Shown piece after piece: positions 42,770-51,252 of a stretch of 64,000 nucleotides of DNA. The stretch's first letter is position 1, and every line of letters starts with the position of its first letter. The translations under genes and the position numbers were made by a program. Location of the stretch: contig JAZJZX010000002.1 of assembly GCA_040389445.1 (NCBI GenBank), positions 434,001 through 498,000 of the forward strand, written 5' to 3'. Source of the DNA: UBA5189 sp040389445 (GTDB lineage: Bacteria; Chloroflexota; Limnocylindria; Limnocylindrales; CSP1-4). A model generated the notes under the pieces. The model worked only from the letters and a program-made list of their open reading frames with translations. It did not search any database and was not told where the DNA came from.

Positions 42770-44149
42770 ATGACGGTCGCACTGGAGCGGCGCCTCGCGA
42801 ACTTCCGCGCGGGGGCGGCCGGCGGCGTTCCCTGGGTCAGGCCCGACTCGCGGCACGTTTCGGTCGGGGCGGAACGGCTCGCGGCCGAGGTGGACGGCGC
42901 GCTGATCCGCACAGCGGCAGGCTGCTTCGTGCGGGTGGAACGACCGTCGGCCGTGATACCGCTCGACCGTGGACGCCTCGCATCGTTGCCCGGTCAGCCA
43001 CCCACGGAGGTCCCGCTCGTCTGTCTCGACACCGAGACGACGGGATTGGCGACCGCGGCGGGGACCCTCGCCTTTCTCGTGGGGCTCGGGTGGTGGGAGG
43101 GGTCGCTCTTCCGCCAGATCCAGTTGCTCCTTCCGGATCATGTCGACGAGCCGGCGCTGCTCGGCGAGCTGCGGCGCCACATCCCGGCCGACGGCTGGCT
43201 GGTCACCTACAACGGCAAGGGATTCGACTGGCCGCTTCTCGTTGCCCGCTACCGGATGGCACGGGACGGACCGCCGGCGCATGCCGGGCACCTCGATCTG
43301 CTCCCCATCGTACGGCGCCTGTTCCGCCACCGAATGCCCGATGCACGGCTCCAGACCGCCGAGACCGAACTGCTCGGCATGCGCCGGCATGCCGACGTGC
43401 CCGGTTGGGAGATCCCGGCCCGCTACCTCCAGTTCCTTCGTGACGGCGAGCCGGCCCGACTCATCGAGATCGTTCGCCACAACCACGAGGACGTTCGATC
43501 CCTGGCGCGACTCCTTGCGCACGTCGAGTCCGGATTCGGCGATCCGGATACCCGTCGAGGAGCCCAGCCGGGGGACCTTGCCGGGCTCGCCCGGTCATTC
43601 GCCGCACGGGGCCGATACGAGGAGGCCCTCGGCTGCGTCGACGCCGCCCTCGTGACCGCAACCGACAGCGCGGCCGCTTCCGATCGTGCACCGGAGGTAC
43701 GGCTGGTGCGCGAGGAGACCGACGCCTGGTGGTCGCCGCGACACCGTCCCGACTTCGGCGGTCGGTCCAGTCGGTCGGGCATGGACTCTGCGTGGCGATC
43801 CGTGTCGGGAGACCGGCTCGAGACCCGCTGGACGCCCCTCCGCCTCACAGGCGAACGGGCACGATTGCTTCGCCGGCTTGGACGATACGAGGCTGCGGAG
43901 TCGGCGTGGATCGACGTGGCGGACGCCGGAGGAACACTCGGAGCGCTCGCCTGGGTCGAAGTCGCGAAGCTGCGCGAACATCGCCGCGGGGATCTCGAGG
44001 CGGCCCTGGCGGCGACGCTCGCCGCCCTGCGCCTCGTGGAACGTTCGCGTTTCATCGGACGATCCACGGCCAGGTTGGAGCGGGACCTGATCCGACGGGC
44101 AACTCGACTTCGGCTCCGTATCGGTCGCCGCACCAGGGCGCGGGTCTGA
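42770..44149 (+). CDS. mrfB: MrfB/YprB-type DEDDh exonuclease
   Basis: 459 aa from the ATG at 42770, 7 nt after mrfA. An RNase H-like fold starts at VCLDTETTGL (first D-E pair), with WLVTYNGKGFDWPLL and RHNHEDVRSL giving the remaining acidic residues and histidine of a DEDDh 3'-5' exonuclease. The C-terminal 170 residues contain TPR-like helices (FAARGRYEEALGCVDAAL, LLRRLGRYEAAESAW, LREHRRGDLEAALAATLAALRL) as in YprB, with an Arg-rich end. It is the expected nuclease partner of MrfA in DNA lesion repair. Confidence 0.92.
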   Translation: MTVALERRLANFRAGAAGGVPWVRPDSRHVSVGAERLAAEVDGALIRTAAGCFVRVERPSAVIPLDRGRLASLPGQPPTEVPLVCLDTETTGLATAAGTLAFLVGLGWWEGSLFRQIQLLLPDHVDEPALLGELRRHIPADGWLVTYNGKGFDWPLLVARYRMARDGPPAHAGHLDLLPIVRRLFRHRMPDARLQTAETELLGMRRHADVPGWEIPARYLQFLRDGEPARLIEIVRHNHEDVRSLARLLAHVESGFGDPDTRRGAQPGDLAGLARSFAARGRYEEALGCVDAALVTATDSAAASDRAPEVRLVREETDAWWSPRHRPDFGGRSSRSGMDSAWRSVSGDRLETRWTPLRLTGERARLLRRLGRYEAAESAWIDVADAGGTLGALAWVEVAKLREHRRGDLEAALAATLAALRLVERSRFIGRSTARLERDLIRRATRLRLRIGRRTRARV

Positions 44150-44162
44150 CCTCCGGGAACGT

Positions 44163-45095
44163 TCAGACCGGCGAGCCCGCAGGACCGTCCGGAGTCACGC
44201 ACGTCTTGAGCGATCGGCGCATTCGCTCCGCAACGGCGGCCAGGGTGGGAACGCCCAGGAGGCCGGGCCGTTCCACGACCAGCGATCCGAGTGCTGCCGC
44301 CAGGCGGAGATCGCTTCCGCGACGGCCGGATCCGGCGAGCGGATGCCCGAGCCGTGCGGCGAGCAGACCGGCGAGGAACGCATCTCCTGCCCCTGTGGCA
44401 TCCACCGCAGCGTCCGCTGGGATGGCCGGGTAGTTCCGCACGCGGCGATGCCCACCGCCATCAACGAGGATCGCCACGCCGCCGTTCGATCCCGCGGTGA
44501 TTGCGAGCATCACGGGTGGACGCAGCAGGCGAAGCAGGTCGGCATCCAGGACGCCGGGTGCGATGTCCTCGCGACTCAGTCCAACCAGAGCGGCTCGCCG
44601 GAGGAGCGCGGCCTCGCGCGCCGCCCTGCGACGCACGTTGCCGCCTCTCGGAAGCGTCCGCAGGAGGCCCTGCCAGCCGACAACGACCAGGGCGTCGTCC
44701 GGCGGGACCTCCGCCCACGCGTCGTCGATCTCGTCGGCTACCGGAACAAGGCACCAGGCGGACGAAGTGAGCCAGTCCTCGGGCACGGCGTTCGTGGGGA
44801 GGGGCACCCCCGGCGTCGCACAGGTCTGGACACGCCCGTCCGGCGTGTCCCGATTCGTGAAGACCGGCCCCTCGACGAGCGGGTGCAGGCGGAGGTCGGC
44901 ACCTGCATCCCGCAGCCATTGCAGCTCCTCCGCGGCGCTGGCCGGGCCATCCACGCCGAGCAGGACCCTCGGTCGAAGCCCGAGCCGCGCCAACACCAGG
45001 CCGGTGTACGCGGCGGCACCCCCGAGGCGCCAGCCGCGCGGGTCATCCGGGGTCAGGTCACGCGATGCAGAGCCGATCACGACCGGCGGTATCAC
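44163..45095 (-). CDS. PfkB-family carbohydrate kinase
   Basis: 310 aa. The ribokinase fold shows the N-terminal GG motif (RLGGAAAYTGLVLARLG) and the C-terminal ATP/anion-hole signature DATGAGDAFLAGLLAARLG with the catalytic Asp. The middle is shorter and less conserved than in ribokinase, and the expected sugar-binding N-terminal residues differ, so the sugar or nucleoside phosphorylated is unknown. GTG start. The gene converges on mrfB (13 nt apart) and is divergent from the small acidic protein gene. Confidence 0.88.
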   Translation of the reverse strand: MIPPVVIGSASRDLTPDDPRGWRLGGAAAYTGLVLARLGLRPRVLLGVDGPASAAEELQWLRDAGADLRLHPLVEGPVFTNRDTPDGRVQTCATPGVPLPTNAVPEDWLTSSAWCLVPVADEIDDAWAEVPPDDALVVVGWQGLLRTLPRGGNVRRRAAREAALLRRAALVGLSREDIAPGVLDADLLRLLRPPVMLAITAGSNGGVAILVDGGGHRRVRNYPAIPADAAVDATGAGDAFLAGLLAARLGHPLAGSGRRGSDLRLAAALGSLVVERPGLLGVPTLAAVAERMRRSLKTCVTPDGPAGSPV

Positions 45096-45108
45096 GCGGC
45101 GTGGCCCG

Positions 45109-45114
45109 TATACT
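45109..45114 (+). promoter_or_regulatory. -10 element of the small acidic protein gene
   Basis: TATACT within the palindrome GTATAC; the predicted leader is about 40 nt and includes GAGGAG before the ATG at 45161. Confidence 0.45.
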
Positions 45115-45160
45115 CGACGGGTCGGCCGTACGTCGCGGCCCTCGGACGAGGAGCGGGACG

Positions 45161-45532
45161 ATGCACTTCTACGAGCTCCACGAAGGAGAGGACGACGTCT
45201 TCTTCGACGTCATGCTGTTCCGCGAGGACGACATGGACGCCGAGGAGTTCTTCACCGTCGTCCAGTCGATCCGCCGACAGGTCCAGGACTCGTTCGAGAC
45301 CGATACGCTGGTTGAGGCCATCGCACAGGAGCTCGAGCGACAGTACGGCTTCGTCTTCGTGTCCGACGACCGGCTGACCGCCGCCGTCAACGTCAGCAAG
45401 ATCGACGACGACAACTTCCTCGCCGACCTCGATGGCGAGGATCCCGACGATGACACGCCGCGTGTCATCGGGGATGCCGACTATCGCGGGGTCTATGCAG
45501 CGTTCGAGCCGCCGGACGCGGATCTGAACTGA
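45161..45532 (+). CDS. Small acidic protein of unknown function
   Basis: 123 aa from the ATG at 45161 (GAGGAG upstream). It is strongly acidic: HEGEDDVFFDVMLFREDDMDAEEFF and KIDDDNFLADLDGEDPDDD. Residues 1-90 look folded with alternating helices and strands (FFTVVQSIRRQVQDSF, TLVEAIAQELERQYGFVFV). There is no signal, membrane segment or cysteine. No family was recognised. It stands alone between the divergent PfkB gene and the convergent ychF. Confidence 0.75.
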   Translation: MHFYELHEGEDDVFFDVMLFREDDMDAEEFFTVVQSIRRQVQDSFETDTLVEAIAQELERQYGFVFVSDDRLTAAVNVSKIDDDNFLADLDGEDPDDDTPRVIGDADYRGVYAAFEPPDADLN

Positions 45533-45585
45533 CCCGACTGCGCCGTGGTGCCGCGCGGCGGCCGCTGCCGAGGCCGGGACGGCCG

Positions 45586-46689
45586 TCAACGACTGAACAG
45601 GATCTCGAGGACATCGCCGTCACGCACGCGATAGGTGCGCCCCTCGGAGCGCAGCCTGCCTGCCTTGCGCGCTTCGGCCATGGACCGGAGCGCAAGCAGA
45701 TCCTCATACGACACGGTTTCAGCGCGGATGAACCCCTTCGCGAGATCCGTGTGGATGACACCGGCCGCATCGACGGCGAGGGTCCCCTCGGGGATCGGCC
45801 ACGCCCGCACCTCGTCGGGTCCGGCGGTGAGAAACGAGATCAATCCCAGCAGCTGGTACGACAGCGCGATCACCCGACCGAGGCCCGATCGTTCGATCCC
45901 GAGCTCCGCCATGAAGATCGCGGCGTCATCGGGCTCCAGCTCACCCAGTTCCATCTCGATCCGGGCGGACAAAGCATCCACCATCGCCCGACGATGGGCG
46001 TAGCCGCGACGGATGGCCTCCACCTGCGCGGATGCCGAGCCGATCTCGCGCTCCCCGATGTTGAGCAACACGAGCACCGGCTTCTCGGTCAGGAAACGGA
46101 ACCCCCGGATTGCCTTTGACGCATCGGCATCCATCGCCGTATCGCGGATGGGTCGGCCAGCCTCGAGATCCGTCTTGAGCTGACGCAGGACGATTTCCTC
46201 GCGGTCATTGGCTTCCCGTTCGGCCGTGGTGCCGTGCCGTCCGGATGATTTCAACCGGTCGAGCCGCCGGTCCACCATGGCCAGGTCCGCGAGGATGAAC
46301 TCAAGGTCGAGGTGCTCCAGGTCGCGCATCGGATCCACGCTGCCCGACGGATGCGGCATGGATGGGTCATCGAAGGCACGGACGACATGCAGCAGCGCAT
46401 CCGAATCCCGCAACCGAGCCAGGTGCTCGGCCGGCAGCTCCTCGGTACCCACCCGGCCCTCGGAGGGCGCCGGCGGGGCCGGCAGGTCGACATACGTGAC
46501 GTCCGCCTGCACGATCTTCTTCGGCCGAAAGATCTCGGCCAGATGGTCGAGGCGTTCGTCGGGAACCTTCACCACGCCGACGTTCAAGGTGAGGCCCCCG
46601 AACCCACCGGTCTCGGCATGACCGCGGGTGAGCGTGTTGAAGACGGTGGTCTTGCCGCTTCCGGCCAGACCGACGATGGCAATCTGCAT
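45586..46689 (-). CDS. ychF: YchF/OBG-type GTPase/ATPase
   Basis: 367 aa. P-loop GLAGSGKTTVFN in place of the usual GxPNVGKST, switch II VDLPAPP, and LLNIGE in place of NKxD; loss of the guanine-specific NKxD fits the ATP preference known for YchF. A coiled-coil arm (ILADLAMVDRRLDRLK) is inserted, and a TGS domain ends the chain (GLISFLTAGPDEVRAW to GDVLEILFSR). YchF binds the ribosome and modulates stress response and translation start. It stands alone after the murI operon. Confidence 0.93.
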   Translation of the reverse strand: MQIAIVGLAGSGKTTVFNTLTRGHAETGGFGGLTLNVGVVKVPDERLDHLAEIFRPKKIVQADVTYVDLPAPPAPSEGRVGTEELPAEHLARLRDSDALLHVVRAFDDPSMPHPSGSVDPMRDLEHLDLEFILADLAMVDRRLDRLKSSGRHGTTAEREANDREEIVLRQLKTDLEAGRPIRDTAMDADASKAIRGFRFLTEKPVLVLLNIGEREIGSASAQVEAIRRGYAHRRAMVDALSARIEMELGELEPDDAAIFMAELGIERSGLGRVIALSYQLLGLISFLTAGPDEVRAWPIPEGTLAVDAAGVIHTDLAKGFIRAETVSYEDLLALRSMAEARKAGRLRSEGRTYRVRDGDVLEILFSR

Positions 46690-46782
46690 GACCGGTGGAT
46701 TGTGTCGCAGCGGAAGGGATCCGTCCCGCGGCGCTCACGAGATCGGGCTGTGGGCAGCCAACAGCCGGCCCGCCCGGATCCG

Positions 46783-47886
46783 TCAGTAGCCGGCGCCCGG
46801 ATCCACCACGTTGCGGAGGCGTTGGCCGGCTGAGTATCGCCGCAGGTTCTCGCAGAACAGGTCGATGCTTCGATCCAGCACGCGGGCCGACGACCACGCC
46901 GTATGGGGTGTCACGATGACGTTTCCGAGGTCGTAGAACGGCGAGGTTGGCGGGAGAGGCTCCTCCCGGAAGGCGTCGAGGGCGGCGCCGCCGATCCGAT
47001 GCTCACGCAGCGCGTCGACCAGCGCGCGATCGTCGATCAATCGACCCCGTGCCACGTTGATGATCCAGGCGTCCCTGCCCATGACCGCGAGCGCCGCGGC
47101 GTCGATCATGTCCTCTGTCTCGGGCGTCAGCGGCGCGGCAAGGACCACGATGTCCGACGCGGCCAGGAGGTCGTGCAGCCCATCCGGCCCGACGATGCGG
47201 AGGGGCGAGGGCGGATACGGAAACGCTTCATCCGGATCGGCCGGGGCGGTGCTGCCCGCCGATGCGGCGTCCCGCGCTCCGGCGGACGGCCTGGTCTCGT
47301 GCGCACCAGGATTGCGACGCAGAGCGATCACCTCGGCTCCGAACGCTCCCGCGAGGGACGCCACAGCCTTGCCGATCGACCCATAGCCGACGATCCCGAT
47401 CGTCAACTCACGCAGCTCGACGCCCTGGAGCGGCTGCCACGTCCGCTCGCGTTGCAGTTCCAGGAGCTGGGGCAGCCGTCGGCTGATCGCGAGGATGAGC
47501 ATGAGCACGTGCTCGGCGATGGGACGGGTGAAGACCCCGCGCGCGTTCGTGACCGTGATCGCACGATCGCGAGCGGCCGGCGTGAGTGCCCGCTCGACAC
47601 CGGAGGTTGCCGAGTGGACCCAGCGCAGGCGCGGTGCTCGCGCCACGAGCCGGTCAAAGGCCTCCGAGCTCAGCCAGCCGCGCAGGAGCACCTCGACATC
47701 CTCCACGGGGCCGTCGGCGAGCCCTTCAACGGACAGGTTCACGATCCGGCTGCCCGGCGCTGCTGCCCGGATCCGATCGAGGTCCTGGGAGCGAACCCGC
47801 GCCGACAGGATCGGGCTGACCGCGATGGCGGTTGGCACGCCCGCGGGTCCGCTTCCCGGCCCAGGCAAGGCCCCTTCGCGACTCAT
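46783..47886 (-). CDS. D-isomer-specific 2-hydroxyacid dehydrogenase
   Basis: 367 aa from the ATG at 47886 (ATGA overlap with the zincin stop). NAD(P)-binding motif GIVGYGSIGKAVASLAGAFG, catalytic Arg in NVARGRLID, Glu in AFREEPLPP and His in TPHTAWSS. Unlike typical members, about 45 residues rich in Ala/Pro/Asp/Ser are inserted after the second Rossmann strand (after LRRNPGAHETR) before DLLAASDIVVLAAPLT. It probably reduces or oxidises a small 2-hydroxy acid; the substrate cannot be assigned. Last gene of the cpaE2-murI-zincin operon. Confidence 0.87.
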   Translation of the reverse strand: MSREGALPGPGSGPAGVPTAIAVSPILSARVRSQDLDRIRAAAPGSRIVNLSVEGLADGPVEDVEVLLRGWLSSEAFDRLVARAPRLRWVHSATSGVERALTPAARDRAITVTNARGVFTRPIAEHVLMLILAISRRLPQLLELQRERTWQPLQGVELRELTIGIVGYGSIGKAVASLAGAFGAEVIALRRNPGAHETRPSAGARDAASAGSTAPADPDEAFPYPPSPLRIVGPDGLHDLLAASDIVVLAAPLTPETEDMIDAAALAVMGRDAWIINVARGRLIDDRALVDALREHRIGGAALDAFREEPLPPTSPFYDLGNVIVTPHTAWSSARVLDRSIDLFCENLRRYSAGQRLRNVVDPGAGY

Positions 47887-49151
47887 CGGGTCCTCAGCGG
47901 TACGCCATCGAGGACGCGGGCAATCCACGACTCCGGGTGCCCGATTTCCTGCGGCGTCGGCAGGGTCACGGGAGAGGACCAGATCCGATCGAGGGCGACC
48001 CGGCCCCGCGTCTCGGCGACGGCCCGTACGAACGCCTCGCCCCGCCGGTACTGTTCCATCTTGAGGTCCATCCCCGTCAGGCGCAGGAACACTCGCTCGA
48101 GACCGGTGCGCTGGTTGCGCCGTTCATGAAAGCGGGCCGAAATCTGGTCGATCCCCGGGACGAGCCCTCGCCCGACCTCGTCCATGACGTAGTCGCTGAA
48201 CCCCTCGAGCAGGCTCATGGCGGCCTGGGTTTCCCGAAACAGCGTTCGCTGCTCGTCGGTCATCAGTCGCTCCATCCAGTGGTCCCCGTTCGATTCGCCG
48301 CGGAGCGTCGCAGCCAGCGCCCTCAGCGCGTCGCGGCCGAGCGAATTCGTGGATCGGCTGAAGAGGACGAGCTGGCGCTCCAGCCGTTCCCCCAGGTAGG
48401 TGCGCAGCCAGGGGTGTCCCTCGAATTCAAAGGCGTGGGTCGCCTCATGGAGCGCGATCCAGGTCCTGAAGGGACCAATCGGGACCCCGAGGGTTCGTGC
48501 CGTCGCCCGGATGTTCTCTTCCACGAAGAGCAGGCGTCCATCCTCAGCCTCGGCGCTCAGGAGGGCGATGTCGTACTGGCCGAGGACGCGCGAGCCCATG
48601 AAGCCGAGGAGAACACCGAGCTGGCGGCTGGTGACCCAGCGATTGGCGATGACCATCGCGGAAGCCGCGACGCCGCCGCCGGGCCGGACCACCTGCTGGA
48701 GCAGCGGACCCTCGATCAGCGAGATGAGGGCCCGAAATGTCCGGACATTGGCGCGGACCCAGTCCGCCCTGTCCACGACGCTGGCCCGCTCCACGACGCC
48801 CGGCAAGGGCGTTCCCAGCGCCTCGGCCAGCCTGGGTACCACGATACCCATGGCCTCCCGGTAGGCGGCATCGGCCGCGCGAAGCTCAATCGGGGTCAGA
48901 CGGTTCGGCATGGCCCGGACGCGATTCACCGCCAACCGCTCGACCTCGTCCCAGTCGACCAGTCCACGGCGAGCAGATCGCTCCGCCCGACGGCCCAGGA
49001 GCGTGGCTGCGATTCCAATCGCGGAGCCGACGAGAAACCCGGCCTGCCAGCGATGATCGGTTGCCCAATCCGGGGCACCCGATGCCCTTCGCCCGTCCGG
49101 GTCGGCGGCGCCGCCACGGCGGGTGTCCGCGGTCGCGTCGGGCCGGATCAT
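47883..49151 (-). CDS. DUF2342-type zinc metalloprotease-like protein
   Basis: 422 aa. The zinc site HEATHAFEFEG is near residue 230, with a downstream conserved FSDYVMDEVG segment that may supply the third ligand. There is one hydrophobic segment near 36-52 (FLVGSAIGIAATLLG). Related proteins in Actinomycetota are annotated as zinc-dependent metalloproteases associated with coenzyme F420 biosynthesis, though no activity is established. Overlap-coupled at both ends: murI upstream and the hydroxyacid dehydrogenase downstream. Confidence 0.8.
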   Translation of the reverse strand: MIRPDATADTRRGGAADPDGRRASGAPDWATDHRWQAGFLVGSAIGIAATLLGRRAERSARRGLVDWDEVERLAVNRVRAMPNRLTPIELRAADAAYREAMGIVVPRLAEALGTPLPGVVERASVVDRADWVRANVRTFRALISLIEGPLLQQVVRPGGGVAASAMVIANRWVTSRQLGVLLGFMGSRVLGQYDIALLSAEAEDGRLLFVEENIRATARTLGVPIGPFRTWIALHEATHAFEFEGHPWLRTYLGERLERQLVLFSRSTNSLGRDALRALAATLRGESNGDHWMERLMTDEQRTLFRETQAAMSLLEGFSDYVMDEVGRGLVPGIDQISARFHERRNQRTGLERVFLRLTGMDLKMEQYRRGEAFVRAVAETRGRVALDRIWSSPVTLPTPQEIGHPESWIARVLDGVPLRTR

Positions 49152-50083
49152 CGGACCGCCTCCACGCTGCGTTCCGTCCCCAGTTCGACCGCCGCCACGT
49201 CCGGGAACGCGTCGCCGAACATCCTGTCGGCAATCGCCTTGAAGGCGCCGACATCACCGGTGGTGAGCTGAAGATGCGTGGCCGCCGCAAGGCGCTCGTT
49301 CGGTGCCTCGTGACCGGCGGCGCCGGCGTCCGCGGCGGTGCCGCGCGTGCTGCCGGGTGCCTCGAGCCCGTTGATCGCCAGCAGGTCATGGAGCGCAGAC
49401 GCCGTCGCGAATGCTGAGTCCACGATCGCGATTCGGTCCCCGGCGATGGCAGCGATCGTCGAGCGGATCAACGGATAGTGTGTGCAGCCGAGGAGGAGCG
49501 TGTCGATGCGCGCCGACGCCGGCATCGGAAAGATGAACTCGCCGGCAGGGTCACGCTCCCCGAGCAGCGGCGCGAGAGCGAGTTCGACCGCGGCTTCGAT
49601 CTCGCGCCCGCCGAGGTGGCCAGCCTCGACCATCGGCACGAGGGCCGGGGTGGCGTGCTCGTACACCTCGACCGCCGGGTTTTCTTCCTTGATCGCCGTG
49701 AAATAGGCGTGCGACCGGATGGTGGCCGGTGTGGCAATCACCCCCACTCGGCGATTCCGCGTGGTGAGCGCTGCGGTCACGGCTCCAGGCCGGATGACAC
49801 CCAGGATGGGCAGGTCGTGACGGCGGCGAAGTTCGCCGATTGCGACGGCGGTGGACGTGTTGCAGGCGACGACGATGGCCTTGACGTCGCGCTCCACGAG
49901 CAGATCGACGGCCTCGCGGCTGAACGCAAGCACCTGATCGTCCGAGCGGGTGCCATAGGGAGCTCGCGCGTTGTCACCGAGGTAGATCGTCGATTCGCCG
50001 GGCGAGCGCCGGAGGATCTCGCGGAGGACGGTCAGCCCTCCTACGCCCGAGTCGAAGACACCGATTGGTCGGGGATCGGACAT
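49148..50083 (-). CDS. murI: Glutamate racemase
   Basis: 311 aa from the ATG at 50083 (GAGGGCGGG upstream, 7 nt after the CpaE-like stop). It makes D-glutamate for the peptidoglycan stem. Both catalytic cysteines are present in VVACNTSTAVA and LLGCTHYPLI; the N-terminus PIGVFDSGVGGLTVLREI is diagnostic, as is YLGDNARAPYGTRS. About 40 extra residues (GLEAPGSTRGTAADAGAAGHEAPN...) sit near the C-terminus before the last helix. Overlap-coupled to the zincin gene. Confidence 0.95.
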   Translation of the reverse strand: MSDPRPIGVFDSGVGGLTVLREILRRSPGESTIYLGDNARAPYGTRSDDQVLAFSREAVDLLVERDVKAIVVACNTSTAVAIGELRRRHDLPILGVIRPGAVTAALTTRNRRVGVIATPATIRSHAYFTAIKEENPAVEVYEHATPALVPMVEAGHLGGREIEAAVELALAPLLGERDPAGEFIFPMPASARIDTLLLGCTHYPLIRSTIAAIAGDRIAIVDSAFATASALHDLLAINGLEAPGSTRGTAADAGAAGHEAPNERLAAATHLQLTTGDVGAFKAIADRMFGDAFPDVAAVELGTERSVEAVR

Positions 50084-50090
50084 CCCGCCC

Positions 50091-51239
50091 TCAGCGTGCG
50101 CCTGCGCCGACGGCCTGGCGGGCTCCGAGCAGCGCTGCCGCCACGCGCTCGATGTCGTGGCTGACGCCAGCGTCCGGATCCGAGAGCACGAACGGGACAC
50201 CCTTGTTGTTGGCCGGGACCACCACCCCGCCCTCGGATCGCACGAAATGTTCCGGGACGCGACCCAGCGCCCGGCTCAGATCTGCCGGGTCGATCCCGCC
50301 ATTTGCATCGGCCCGATTGACCAGGTACTGAACCTTGGATGCGGAATATCCGATGGCCCGGAAGGTATCGGCAAGGGCGATGGTGTTGTGGATCGTCGTG
50401 GAGTCGTACGTGACGATCTCGAGGATGGTCTCCACCCGGTCCAGCAAGGCCAGGTTGAGTTCGTCGAGAGCGACCGACATGTCGATGATGACGACGTCAT
50501 AGAGCCGGCGCAGCAGGGACAGGACCTTCTCGACATCGCGCGTCGTCACCATCTCGGCCATCTCGATCCTCGGAGGAGCGAGGAGGATGTCGATACCCGA
50601 TGGATCCCGCCAGACCACCTCGGTGAGATCTGACTCGACGACGCGATCCGTGGGCAGGTCGAGAATGGACGGCGCGTCGGACGGGACACGCAGCAAGGAG
50701 CGCAGATCGGCGAACTGGATGCTGCCGTCGACCAGCACGGTTCGTCGCCCGAGACGCGCGGCGGCGACGGCGAGATTGAACGCGATGGTCGTCCGACCCA
50801 CACCGCCCTTGGGAGCAAAGACCGCGATCGCGTGCGACCGCCCGACGCCCTCGCTGGCCTCCTGATCCTTGCGGACCTGGGTGATCCGGGAAATGAGGTC
50901 GTACCCCGAGAAGGGCATCGAGAGCACGCCGTGAATACCGTGCTCCGGGTCGGCCACGACCGGCTGTTGGGGCACGGTGAGCATGATCACCGGGACCCTG
51001 ATCCCACCCTCCCGGAGTCGGCTGACCACCTGATCGGCCTTGACCCGACCCTGCAGGAGCGCATCGACGATGACGACATCCGGGCGGAGTTCGGGAACCT
51101 GGAGCACGGCCTTGCCGCCATCCGCGATCACATCCACGAGCTTGATCTGGCTTTGGGACATGAGGAGGCCGCGTACGTACTGCGCCACCTGGGGGACATC
51201 CTCGATGAGCAGGAGGCGGACTTGATCGCTGGCGGCCAT
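50091..51239 (-). CDS. CpaE-like protein 2: degenerate receiver plus MinD/ParA-type ATPase
   Basis: 382 aa from the ATG at 51239, 7 nt after TACCTT. The receiver-like N-terminus (about 1-120) keeps LLLIEDVPQ and the Asp in VVIVDALL, but the Lys of the KPF motif is replaced (VLSMPF), so phosphorylation signalling is probably lost. The ATPase has Walker A KGGVGRTT and VVIIDMSVALDELN. Related in layout to the protein at 27996-29159 but diverged. It leads the murI operon, so it may place or time a cell-envelope activity rather than a pilus. Confidence 0.85.
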   Translation of the reverse strand: MAASDQVRLLLIEDVPQVAQYVRGLLMSQSQIKLVDVIADGGKAVLQVPELRPDVVIVDALLQGRVKADQVVSRLREGGIRVPVIMLTVPQQPVVADPEHGIHGVLSMPFSGYDLISRITQVRKDQEASEGVGRSHAIAVFAPKGGVGRTTIAFNLAVAAARLGRRTVLVDGSIQFADLRSLLRVPSDAPSILDLPTDRVVESDLTEVVWRDPSGIDILLAPPRIEMAEMVTTRDVEKVLSLLRRLYDVVIIDMSVALDELNLALLDRVETILEIVTYDSTTIHNTIALADTFRAIGYSASKVQYLVNRADANGGIDPADLSRALGRVPEHFVRSEGGVVVPANNKGVPFVLSDPDAGVSHDIERVAAALLGARQAVGAGAR

Positions 51240-51246
51240 TGCGGTC

Positions 51247-51252
51247 AAGGTA
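51247..51252 (-). promoter_or_regulatory. -10 element of the cpaE2-murI operon, leaderless type
   Basis: TACCTT, 7 nt, then the ATG at 51239; it lies just after the methyltransferase stop. Confidence 0.45.

Noticed and set aside
27996..51239. CpaE-like proteins read as ParA partition proteins near an origin
   Set aside because: Both have receiver domains, and no parB, parS-like repeats, dnaA or gidA/rnpA are present.
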